Origin: Aquificaceae bacterium
GTDB taxonomy: Bacteria > Aquificota > Aquificia > Aquificales > Aquificaceae
Direction: 5' to 3'
NCBI GenBank assembly: GCA_015487535.1
Contig: WFPN01000262.1
Location: forward strand, 1 to 7,163
Length of the DNA stretch: 7,163 nt
The position numbers were made by a program, and so were the translations under genes. This document shows positions 1-5,925 of this stretch, one piece after another; the stretch's first letter is position 1; each line of letters starts with the position of its first letter. The notes beneath the pieces are model-generated. The model did not search any database. It saw only the letters and a list, made by a program, of their open reading frames with translations, and was not told the DNA's origin.

Positions 1-470
1 CTGCTAAGGGGAACTCCCTTGAGGTTCGTTTGGACGTTTATGAAGGTGAAGGCTACGCTTCCGAGGAAGAGCTCGTAGAGGAAGAAGGCTAGGAAGCTGA
101 GATCGAGGCGGAAGGTAGTCGTTATGGCCACACCGAAGAGGCTCAGGAGCAGCATCTGGTATAGGTCCCTTGGCTTCTTCTCCTCCAGGGACTTTATCAC
201 GAGCAGGAAGAGGAGCAGGTCGGCGAAGGGCCTTATTATGTTCTCCAGACTCAGCTGGGATAGGGCTACGATTGAGAACAGGACACCGCCGGCGTTTAGG
301 AGCCACCTAGGGAGGTAAACCCTGAACCTGAAATCGTTCACCACCCCGAGTAGAAACATGATCAGAAAGGGAAGGAAGAACTGATAGCTCGCTATCCCTT
401 TCAGGGAGAAGAAGGCCCCGAGACTCACCAGATAGGTCAGGGCGAGGCTTACCTTCTCAGGAGAGAGCAT
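1..470 (-). CDS. TgpA-like (DUF3488) membrane transglutaminase, N-terminal part, truncated by the window edge
   Basis: The reverse strand is open from an ATG at 470 to base 1, giving 156 codons that continue outside the window. The visible protein is strongly hydrophobic, with about six membrane segments at residues 7-25, 30-45, 58-74, 80-94, 104-120 and 124-146. Between the fourth and fifth segments, residues 93-112 hold a charged loop (KSLEEKKPRDLYQ) followed by a Leu-rich helix. This resembles the conserved stretch of the TgpA N-terminal domain (DUF3488), where a Lys/Leu-rich, Arg-Asp loop precedes a long hydrophobic helix. Such proteins usually carry an extracytoplasmic transglutaminase-like Cys-His-Asp domain after the membrane region; here that part would lie beyond the window. 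The start is fixed by a strong Shine-Dalgarno ending 4 nt before the ATG. The gene overlaps the end of the HD gene by 22 nt, so the two are probably co-transcribed and translationally coupled. The family call is recognition by eye; another multispanning membrane protein remains possible. Confidence 0.7.
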   Translation of the reverse strand, partial: MLSPEKVSLALTYLVSLGAFFSLKGIASYQFFLPFLIMFLLGVVNDFRFRVYLPRWLLNAGGVLFSIVALSQLSLENIIRPFADLLLFLLVIKSLEEKKPRDLYQMLLLSLFGVAITTTFRLDLSFLAFFLYELFLGSVAFTFINVQTNLKGVPLS

Positions 471-1591
471 ACCTCCTCCCTGATGGTAGGTTCCACGTAC
501 ACCCTGTAGAGCTCTATCGGCTTGAGGCTCGCGGCTATATCGGAGATCTCCTCTATGCTCTTCACGGAGCTACCGTCGAATACGAGTATCCTCTCGTCGT
601 AAGGCTCCTTGTAAACGGAATCGAACCTGAGCAGATGAGGGGGAAATCTATCCAGGAGAAACATCTTTACCTCTTCGAACTCGCCCCTGTCCTTCGTCGA
701 ATAGACTTCTTTGAAGTGCTTCCTTCCGAATATCCTTTCCGTATCCTCCCTCAGGCTCTCCTCGGAGAAAGCCCTAGATATCACGGCGGTGTCGTCCATC
801 TTGAGGAAGCTGTTTATGTCCTCAAAGTGCGCTTCATCGAAGAGCTTTCTCATGAGCTCCACGAGATGTATGTTCAGTATCCTAACGACCTTGTGAAAAT
901 ACACCTGGACGTACATAAAGTACCTTCCTATGAGAAAGTTCTCCAGGGCTCTGAGCCCGCTAGAGTGGACGGCGAGAAACTTCCCACTCTCATCGTGGAT
1001 TACCTCTACGGTGCTCAGCAACCTTTCGTGATCGAACAGGCCGTAGGAGACCCCGCAGAAAAAGGCGTCCCTCCTGAGATAATCCATCCTGTCTGCACCG
1101 AACTGGCCGGTAATCAGCTCCGTAAGAAGCGCTTCCTCCCTGTCCTTTGGCTCCCCTAAGGTAAGACGTATCAGGAGCTCGATCTCTTCGTGTTCGAAAC
1201 CGAAGGTCTTTCTGAGGATGTCGTATATCTCCGTTTCGAGGATGATCCTCTTGGTCAGGTCCTCGTGGGTTTTCTCTTCGGGCAGGAGAACCTCGGTAGT
1301 GTGGGAGAAGGGAGGGTGCCCAAGGTCGTGCAGAAGGCCCGCGAGCCTGATTATCTGATGGGTCCTGCTGCCTACTTTTCCTTCCAGCTTCCTGTATAGC
1401 CTGTCGGTGAGATGAAGGACGCCGAGGGCGTGTTCAAACCTAGAATGCTGCGCTGAGGGGAATACCAAGTAGGTGAGGCCGAGCTGCTTTATATGCCTGA
1501 GCCTTTGGAACACTAAGGAGTCTATCAGGCAGAGTTCCTTTGCGTCGGCCCTTATGAAGCCGTATATGGGGTCTGAGAACTCCTTGAACAC
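449..1591 (-). CDS. HD-domain phosphohydrolase, SAMHD1/YdhJ-like (predicted dNTPase or nucleotide phosphohydrolase)
   Basis: A 380-residue soluble protein of the HD superfamily, closest in style to SAMHD1 and bacterial YdhJ-type proteins. The N-terminus (DPIYGFI, then FQRLRHIKQLG) is typical of the family. All metal ligands are visible: H54 in RFEH, H88-D89 in LLHDLGH, and D167 in GADRMDY. By alignment to SAMHD1, H92, H97, H109, Y171 and D175 match other active-site residues (H210, H215, H233, Y315, D319). The family hydrolyses dNTPs to deoxynucleoside and triphosphate, or cleaves other phosphate esters; the substrate here is inferred. Residues from about 200 onward form a less conserved helical C-terminal region. 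The start is GTG, one base after the TGA of the 68-residue gene (TGA-G-GTG), with no clear Shine-Dalgarno, so it probably depends on re-initiation. The first residues match the family start, and no earlier in-frame start is near. The HD assignment is firm, the substrate is not. Confidence 0.9.
   Translation of the reverse strand: MFKEFSDPIYGFIRADAKELCLIDSLVFQRLRHIKQLGLTYLVFPSAQHSRFEHALGVLHLTDRLYRKLEGKVGSRTHQIIRLAGLLHDLGHPPFSHTTEVLLPEEKTHEDLTKRIILETEIYDILRKTFGFEHEEIELLIRLTLGEPKDREEALLTELITGQFGADRMDYLRRDAFFCGVSYGLFDHERLLSTVEVIHDESGKFLAVHSSGLRALENFLIGRYFMYVQVYFHKVVRILNIHLVELMRKLFDEAHFEDINSFLKMDDTAVISRAFSEESLREDTERIFGRKHFKEVYSTKDRGEFEEVKMFLLDRFPPHLLRFDSVYKEPYDERILVFDGSSVKSIEEISDIAASLKPIELYRVYVEPTIREEVCSLLRR
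471..480 (-). promoter_or_regulatory. Shine-Dalgarno of the TgpA-like gene
   Basis: The reverse strand reads GGGAGGAGGT directly before the ATG at 470, with the GGAGG core 4 nt from the start. It lies inside the 3' end of the HD gene, and it decides the start of the membrane gene. Confidence 0.75.
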
Positions 1592-1592
1592 C

Positions 1593-1799
1593 TCAGTTGT
1601 GCTGGTAACCTTCCTTCTCTAACTCTTTTATCTCCTTCATAGCCTGATCGAACTTGTATAGTGAAGAGGCAACGTCCTTTAGATGTCTCGCTGCCGTCAG
1701 GTACGCCTCCTTCAAACGGGGATCTGTTGCCCTCTCTGCCTTCTCCAAGAGGTTCCTGTGAAAGAGGAGAAGACCGTTTCTGAGTTCATTAAAGTCCAT
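1593..1799 (-). CDS. Small helical protein of unknown function, 68 residues
   Basis: I do not recognise this protein. It is almost entirely charged amphipathic helix: about residues 3-24 (FNELRNGLLLFHRNLLEKA), 28-46 (RLKEAYLTAARHLKDVASS) and 48-64 (a Lys/Glu-rich stretch with heptad-like spacing, YKFDQAMKEIKELEKEGY). A three-helix bundle or a small dimeric coiled coil is likely. There is no signal peptide, membrane segment or metal-binding motif. The ATG at 1799 has a well placed GGAGG 6 nt upstream. The gene overlaps the 3' end of the 303-residue gene by 88 nt in another frame, and its TGA lies one base before the GTG of the HD gene. This packing suggests co-translation with the HD enzyme, so a small partner or regulator of that enzyme is a reasonable but untested idea. 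Confidence 0.65.
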   Translation of the reverse strand: MDFNELRNGLLLFHRNLLEKAERATDPRLKEAYLTAARHLKDVASSLYKFDQAMKEIKELEKEGYQHN

Positions 1800-2623
1800 C
1801 TCTTTCCTCCGAGTTCCTTTATCTTTCTGACCAACTTAGATACTAACCGCTTCACAAAACCCCTTCCATGATTTGAAGCAATCGTAAAGCTTATCTTCAG
1901 GATGAAGTACTTTTTACCCTTGGAGACGTCCTTGATGAGCGCATCTATATCCCTTCTCAGCTTGGCTACGTTTATACCGTAGTATGGGCTCTTGAAACCT
2001 GAAAGCTCCGCCAGGGCCCTCTCCAGGAGCTGGAGATCGAACTCCCTCCTCTCGTTTACCTTAACGTAGAACTCTGAAAGCCCCCTGACGACCTCGAAGA
2101 AGGGAGCCTCCTTAGGAAACCTGAGGGCTTGGAGCTTTGCATAGTGTATAACCTCACTGTAGAGCTCCTCGTTGAAGATTATGGCGGACAGGTACACCGC
2201 CTCGGCGGGCGTGTTCCTCTTGGAGTAGCTCGATATCTTGCTAAGGACGGTCCAGTACTTCAGAAACCTGGCGTACACCTCGTAGAAGATCTCCCTGTAC
2301 TCAGGGAGGAATGTGACCTTTATACCCTCCGCCGACTGAAGCCTGAGGATATCCTTACCCCAAAGGACATCTCCCCTCGGCGTTATGAACTGGAAGAGGT
2401 CCAGCTCCAGGAGTATGTCCTGCCATCTGCCCCGGAAGGAGTGAAAGGTTTTATTAGCACAGGAGAGGAGTTTGGGAAGATCCACCTCGAAGGTGTTTTC
2501 CTTCCTAACGAGCTGGCAGTAGCATATAGGGTACAGGAGAACCTCCTTCTTCGTCGGGTCGTCTATTATCTCGAGGAATAGCCCTTCCAGCCTCCCTATA
2601 TCCTGCCATGTGTCCTTTAGCAT
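1712..2623 (-). CDS. Uncharacterised 303-residue protein with a weak DUF309-like helical region
   Basis: A soluble, mostly helical protein that I cannot assign with confidence. Residues 1-125 (start MLKDTWQDIGRLEGLFLEII, with CANKTFHSFRGRWQDILLEL near 55-74) match nothing I know. Residues 145-230 resemble a diverged DUF309 domain: an FNEELYSEVIHY helix where DUF309 has its His-Glu helix, then EVVRGLSEFYVKVNERREF, LLERALAELSGF and YYGINVAKLRRDIDALI, matching the family's GL.Q.A, L..AL..L and Y.G.DV..L pattern. The usual His-Glu pair is not preserved. Residues 231-275 are basic (KRLVSKLVRKIKELGGKR). The last 28 residues lie over the next gene and look like untuned sequence (RRQRGQQIPV). The ATG at 2623 is the first possible start, because an in-frame TAA lies 9 nt upstream. 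It has no Shine-Dalgarno and may be read from a leaderless mRNA. It is the first gene of the minus-strand cluster and is divergent from hfq. Confidence 0.75.
   Translation of the reverse strand: MLKDTWQDIGRLEGLFLEIIDDPTKKEVLLYPICYCQLVRKENTFEVDLPKLLSCANKTFHSFRGRWQDILLELDLFQFITPRGDVLWGKDILRLQSAEGIKVTFLPEYREIFYEVYARFLKYWTVLSKISSYSKRNTPAEAVYLSAIIFNEELYSEVIHYAKLQALRFPKEAPFFEVVRGLSEFYVKVNERREFDLQLLERALAELSGFKSPYYGINVAKLRRDIDALIKDVSKGKKYFILKISFTIASNHGRGFVKRLVSKLVRKIKELGGKRWTLMNSETVFSSFTGTSWRRQRGQQIPV
1806..1810 (-). promoter_or_regulatory. Shine-Dalgarno of the 68-residue gene
   Basis: The reverse strand carries GGAGG 6 nt before the ATG at 1799, inside the coding region of the upstream 303-residue gene. 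It is the main evidence that the small ORF is translated independently and not a frame shadow. Confidence 0.65.
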
Positions 2624-2629
2624 AGGAAT

Positions 2630-2658
2630 AATTTAAACTGGGGTGATTTCTATTGCAA
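2630..2658 (-). promoter_or_regulatory. Candidate promoter of the minus-strand four-gene cluster
   Basis: On the reverse strand, TTGCAA (2658-2653, 4/6 to TTGACA) is followed after 17 nt by TAAATT (2635-2630, 4/6 to TATAAT). The ATG at 2623 begins 6 nt after the -10, about where transcription would start, and no Shine-Dalgarno is present. This predicts a leaderless mRNA. The -35 hexamer is self-complementary and may be shared with the hfq promoter. Confidence 0.4.
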
Positions 2659-2682
2659 CAAGGTAGGATGAGTTCGTATATA
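2653..2682 (+). promoter_or_regulatory. Candidate hfq-hflX promoter
   Basis: TTGCAA at 2653-2658 is followed by TATATA at 2677-2682 after an 18-nt spacer; TATATT at 2679-2684 is an alternative -10. Transcription would begin near 2689-2690, leaving a leader of about 20 nt that contains the strong hfq Shine-Dalgarno. The hexamers are imperfect but lie in the only AT-rich stretch between the two divergent genes. Confidence 0.45.
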
Positions 2683-2695
2683 TTTAATTCTTAGT

Positions 2696-2704
2696 AAAGG
2701 AGGT
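2696..2704 (+). promoter_or_regulatory. Shine-Dalgarno of hfq
   Basis: AAAGGAGGT, a near-perfect anti-16S match, ends 6 nt before the ATG at 2711. The spacing favours this ATG over the second in-frame ATG at 2720. Confidence 0.8.
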
Positions 2705-2710
2705 AGATGG

Positions 2711-2923
2711 ATGTATCCTATGGAGAAGGAGACGAACATACAGGACGAGCTTCTCGATAGCTTCAAAGCCAAGGAGTCTGTAGTTACCGTTTACCTGACG
2801 AGGGGGAACAGGATAACGGGTAAGATCCTCAATCACGACAAGTACACCATACTCCTGGACGTGGATGGACAACCCAACCTCATATACAAGCACGCGGTGA
2901 GCACCATAGTGGAGGGTAAATGA
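2711..2923 (+). CDS. hfq: RNA chaperone Hfq, short and divergent
   Basis: A 70-residue Sm-fold RNA chaperone expected to form a hexameric ring that binds sRNAs and mRNAs. Sm1 covers about residues 22-49 and Sm2 is IYKHAVSTIV at 58-67. Aligned with E. coli Hfq, proximal-face residues are largely kept: Q11 (Q8), D12 (D9), Y45 (F42, aromatic kept), K60 (K56) and H61 (H57). Distal-face Y28 (Y25) and G32 (G29) are kept. Other sites differ: the rim arginines R16/R17/R19 become K19/A20/E22, N13 becomes D16, N28 becomes R31, and F39 becomes H42, so the usual SFD.F reads NHDKY. There is no C-terminal tail beyond the Sm core. The ATGA overlap with hflX repeats the hfq-hflX order known from many bacteria, which strongly supports the call. 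Which RNAs it binds, and whether its rim still works as in E. coli, cannot be told from sequence. Confidence 0.92.
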   Translation: MYPMEKETNIQDELLDSFKAKESVVTVYLTRGNRITGKILNHDKYTILLDVDGQPNLIYKHAVSTIVEGK

Positions 2924-4047
2924 AGGCCATCCTCGTCGGTATATGGAACAGGGAGGTAACGAGGGAAGAGGCCAAGGACTCGATAAGGGAACTCAAGGGG
3001 CTCGTCGAGGCCCTGGGTGGCGTAAGCGTAGGCTACATCCTCCAGAAGAGAAACAAGCCTGACGTAAGGTACTTCGTTGGAGCCGGAAAGGCTAATCAGC
3101 TGAAGGAGGTTGCGAAGGGAACGGGGGCCGACGTCGTTATATTCGATGACTTCCTCACACCATCCCAGGTTAAGAACCTGGAAAAGCTCTTGGGAAGGAC
3201 TGTTCTGGACAGGACGGATCTGGTAATAGAGATATTCTCCAGGAGGGCCAAGAGCAAGGAAGCCAAGCTCCAGGTGGAGCTGGCGAGGCTAACCCACGAA
3301 CTTCCAAGGCTGTACGGTAAGGGGAAACAGCTCTCGAGGCTCGGGGGTGGTATAGGAACGAGGGGTCCCGGTGAGCAGGAGGCGGAGATAAGGAGGAGGC
3401 TGATAAAGAAGAGGATCTACCAGATTAGGGAGGAACTCGAGGAGATAAAGAGGATGAGGAGGCACCAGAGGAAGAGGAGAGCTGAGGGTAACGTGGTGAA
3501 GGTGGCCCTCGTGGGATACACGAACGCCGGAAAATCGACCCTCCTTAGGGCCCTCACAGGAAGGGACACCTTCGTGGCGGACATGCTCTTTGCCACGCTC
3601 GATACGAAGACCTCCTCGAGGGTGATCTCACCCGAGCTCAAGCTCCTCTTCACAGACACCGTAGGCTTTATAAAGAAGCTCCCACCTGAGCTGATCGAGT
3701 CTTTCAAGGCCACCCTGGAAGAGGTTACCGAGGCAGACCTCATACTGCACGTAGTGGACATCTCCGACGATAGATGGCTCGACTACATCCACACGGTCAA
3801 GGAGGTCCTGAAGGAGCTTGGAGCGGACGAGAAGCCCGTTATATACGTCCTGAACAAGGCCGACAGGATAATTGATAGCGAAGAAGAGATCAGACATCTA
3901 CCTCATACAGCGTTTGTGGAGGGGCCCTCGGTTATAGTTTCCGCTGAGAAAAGATGGGGACTTGGGAACTTGATCGATACGCTGAAAGAACATGGGGAGA
4001 AAGTTCTGGAAAATAGCCTAGTAGAAGAGGCTAAGCCCTACTATTAG
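2920..4047 (+). CDS. hflX: GTPase HflX (ribosome-splitting/rescue factor)
   Basis: A 375-residue HflX GTPase. The family binds the 50S subunit and splits stalled 70S ribosomes, notably after heat stress. The N-terminal HflX domain (about 1-190) contains YFVGAGKANQL (51-61), the DRTDLVIEIFSRRAKSKEAKLQVELA region and the signature LGGGIGTRGPGE at 141-152, followed by a basic coiled coil (about 155-188). The GTPase domain shows every G motif: G1 GYTNAGKST at 199-207, G2 ATLDT at 225-229, G3 DTVGF at 246-250, G4 NKAD at 312-315 and G5 SAEK at 341-344. The C-terminal domain is short, and the protein is smaller than E. coli HflX (426 residues). The ATG overlaps the hfq stop as ATGA and has GGAGGG just upstream, so it is co-transcribed and coupled with hfq. 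Its last nine codons overlap the end of the convergent permease gene. Confidence 0.97.
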   Translation: MKAILVGIWNREVTREEAKDSIRELKGLVEALGGVSVGYILQKRNKPDVRYFVGAGKANQLKEVAKGTGADVVIFDDFLTPSQVKNLEKLLGRTVLDRTDLVIEIFSRRAKSKEAKLQVELARLTHELPRLYGKGKQLSRLGGGIGTRGPGEQEAEIRRRLIKKRIYQIREELEEIKRMRRHQRKRRAEGNVVKVALVGYTNAGKSTLLRALTGRDTFVADMLFATLDTKTSSRVISPELKLLFTDTVGFIKKLPPELIESFKATLEEVTEADLILHVVDISDDRWLDYIHTVKEVLKELGADEKPVIYVLNKADRIIDSEEEIRHLPHTAFVEGPSVIVSAEKRWGLGNLIDTLKEHGEKVLENSLVEEAKPYY

Positions 4048-5901
4048 AACGATTATGAAGAGTACGGTCATCCCTCCCCCTGCCTTAACGTAGTCTATCG
4101 TCCTGTAACCCCCCGGCCTCATTATCAATGCGTTTACCTGATGGGTCGGTATGACGAAGGTGTTGGAGGCCGAAACCCCTACCACCAGGGCGGCGAGCCT
4201 CGGATCCGCACCTATGTCCATAGCCATGTCCACCGAGAGCGGAACCAGAAGGACCGTAGCTCCCACGTTAGATACCACGAGGGTGAAGAAGGAGGTAAGG
4301 AGGGCTATCAGTAGGTAGAGGGTAAAGGGCGTGAGATTCTCTATGCTCGAAACTATGGACTTTGCGAGGAACTCGGCGGTCCCAGTCTCCTGGAAGGCTA
4401 TACCCAGAGGGAGGAGCCCAGCTAGGAGGAACACGGTCATCCAGTCCACCGACTGGTAGGCCTCGTCCACGCTCAGGACCTTGGTCAGTATCATCCCGAG
4501 AGCACCCGTAAGCAGGGCTATCGAGAGCTTCACGTTCAGGACAACTATCATAAAGAGGGCAACCCCGAACCAGAAGAGGGCCCACTTCGCCTTCTCAGGC
4601 CTCATTATCTCACCCTTTATCTCTGTAGAAAAGGCGAAGACGTTCCTGTTCTTGAGCTCTAAGAGCTTGTCCCACTTTCCGAACAAAAGCAAAGCGTCGC
4701 CGGGCATCAGCTCCATATCCGAGAACCCTGCGTATATGACCTCGCCCCTTCTGACCAGGGCCACGGGGTTCACCTCGTACCTCCTCCTGAAGTGAACCTC
4801 CCTAAGGGTCCTCCCAACCAGCTCCGATCTGGGGGTTATAATCCCCTCCACCAGGCCCGCGTTCACGTTCGAAAGGTCATCCGCGAACTCCTCGAGCTCG
4901 TCCTTGAGTATCAGTCCCAGCTCCTTCGCGAACCTCTCCACAGTATCGGGGCAGCCTATAACGGCTATGTCGTCCGAGGGTTCTATGAACTCCTCCCTGT
5001 GGGGGGCGAAGTTCTTGTGCCTCGTTTTCCTGTGGTAAACGGCGACTATCGTGACCTGATACTTCCTACGGGCGTCTATCTCTTCCACGGTCCTCCTCTG
5101 GAAGTTCACCGGAACGTGAAGCTCATAAAGGCCGCATATCTTGTCGTAGGTCTGGGCGAGCTCCGGGGGGATAAACTTCCCTTCGTCTTCCCTCCTCTCC
5201 ACCTTGGGGAGTATGAACCTACCGAAGAGAACGAAGTAGAGTATTCCAGAGGCAACCAGCATCAGGCCTATCGGCGTCACCGAGAACAGGCCGAATGGCG
5301 GCAGGTTGTAGAGGGCCAGAAGATCGTTCAAAAGTATCAGGGGGCTCGAGCCAACGAGGGTTATCGTTCCTCCCAGGATGGCACAGAAGCCCATCGGCAT
5401 GAGTATGTGAGAAACTGGGATGTGGAGCCTCCTGGAGATCCTCACCGCAGCCGGCAGGAAGAGGGCCGCCGCCCCTATGTTCTGCATGAAACTCGATATG
5501 AAGGCGACCGTTCCCGATATCAGAGTTATTATCCTGGTCTTGGACTTGCCTGCCAGCTTTATTATGTGGTTGGCGAGTACGTTCATTACACCTGTCTTGT
5601 CCAGACCGGCCCCTATGATTATGACGGCTATTATCGAGACGACAGCGTTGCTGCTGAGACCGCTTATAGACTTCTCAGGATCCACCAGGCCGAGGAGTGG
5701 AAGCAGGACCATCATCAGTATCCCGACAACGTCCACCCTGACGAGCTCCGATACGAAGAGGAATATGGCAAGTACCAGAATCTCTAAGGTCAGAACCTTT
5801 CTCTTGTCTAGACCCGCCACCTCCTCAACCAGCTCTGGATCTGCGAAGAAGGTAAACGCTATAAGTCCGGAGAGAATACCCAGAACCCCCTTCCTTATCA
5901 T
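4018..5901 (-). CDS. SLC13/DASS-type permease with two central TrkA-C (RCK_C) domains
   Basis: A 627-residue inner-membrane transporter of the divalent anion/sodium symporter type (relatives include SAC1-like and cyanobacterial sulfate permeases). Membrane segments fill residues 1-232 and 436-627. Each half carries a family-type hairpin: SFMQNIGAAALFLP (137-150) with GGTITLVGSSPLILLND (177-193) in the first, and VSNVGATVLLVPL (543-555) with SASNTFVIPTHQVN (577-590) in the second. Between the halves, residues about 256-330 and 348-417 are two cytosolic RCK_C domains (each with a hydrophobic strand, V/L-R and a D-x-A-hhhhG ending: DDIAVIG at 310-316, GDALLLFG at 401-408). RCK_C domains bind small regulatory ligands, c-di-AMP in some bacteria; the ligand here is unknown. 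The substrate (sulfate, other anions or dicarboxylates) cannot be fixed. The ATG at 5901 is the first possible start (in-frame TAA 9 nt upstream), has no Shine-Dalgarno and follows TATAAT by 8 nt. Confidence 0.9.
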   Translation of the reverse strand: MIRKGVLGILSGLIAFTFFADPELVEEVAGLDKRKVLTLEILVLAIFLFVSELVRVDVVGILMMVLLPLLGLVDPEKSISGLSSNAVVSIIAVIIIGAGLDKTGVMNVLANHIIKLAGKSKTRIITLISGTVAFISSFMQNIGAAALFLPAAVRISRRLHIPVSHILMPMGFCAILGGTITLVGSSPLILLNDLLALYNLPPFGLFSVTPIGLMLVASGILYFVLFGRFILPKVERREDEGKFIPPELAQTYDKICGLYELHVPVNFQRRTVEEIDARRKYQVTIVAVYHRKTRHKNFAPHREEFIEPSDDIAVIGCPDTVERFAKELGLILKDELEEFADDLSNVNAGLVEGIITPRSELVGRTLREVHFRRRYEVNPVALVRRGEVIYAGFSDMELMPGDALLLFGKWDKLLELKNRNVFAFSTEIKGEIMRPEKAKWALFWFGVALFMIVVLNVKLSIALLTGALGMILTKVLSVDEAYQSVDWMTVFLLAGLLPLGIAFQETGTAEFLAKSIVSSIENLTPFTLYLLIALLTSFFTLVVSNVGATVLLVPLSVDMAMDIGADPRLAALVVGVSASNTFVIPTHQVNALIMRPGGYRTIDYVKAGGGMTVLFIIVLIVGLSLFY

Positions 5902-5909
5902 CCCCAGAA

Positions 5910-5915
5910 ATTATA
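5910..5915 (-). promoter_or_regulatory. Perfect -10 box of the permease gene, leaderless start predicted
   Basis: The reverse strand reads TATAAT at 5915-5910, followed by 8 nt and then the ATG at 5901. No purine-rich Shine-Dalgarno with usable spacing is present. No convincing -35 is seen 16-19 nt upstream, which would lie inside the exonuclease gene. It overlaps the opposing -10 by 4 bp. Confidence 0.5.
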
Positions 5916-5917
5916 AT
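5912..5917 (+). promoter_or_regulatory. Perfect -10 box of the exonuclease gene, leaderless start predicted
   Basis: TATAAT is followed by 8 nt and then the ATG at 5926, with no Shine-Dalgarno between. The usual 6-8 nt distance from -10 to the start point places the first transcribed base at or next to the ATG. The -35 region would lie in the permease gene and is weak. Confidence 0.5.
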
Positions 5918-5925
5918 ACTCAGAG

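Noticed and set aside
4..306. A 100-codon reverse frame at the left edge
   Set aside because: It is Pro/Arg-rich with no family. Another reverse frame gives a coherent membrane protein with a strong Shine-Dalgarno and family-like motifs, and that frame was chosen.
635..1159. A 174-codon forward frame opposite the HD gene
   Set aside because: The opposite strand encodes an HD enzyme with its full catalytic set. This frame has no motif or ribosome site.
1800..1830. Programmed -1 frameshift joining the 303- and 68-residue frames
   Set aside because: The frames are correctly related for -1, and GGAGG lies nearby, but there is no canonical slippery heptamer, and the GGAGG is better explained as the start signal of the small gene.
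4012..4045. An imperfect inverted repeat (TAGTAG/CTACTA) at the hflX-permease junction as a two-way terminator
   Set aside because: The stem is only 6 bp, AT-rich, with a 13-nt loop and no T-run on either side. It is too weak to call.
4792..5787. A 331-codon forward open frame opposite the permease gene
   Set aside because: It is antisense to a clearly coding transporter. Its translation is dominated by Tyr, Arg, His and Gln with no recognisable motif, as expected for a shadow of a high-GC third-position gene.
5910..5918. Archaeal-type TATA box
   Set aside because: It sits only 8 nt before the start codons, whereas archaeal TATA boxes lie about 25 nt before the start point. Hfq and the other genes also show that this is a bacterium.
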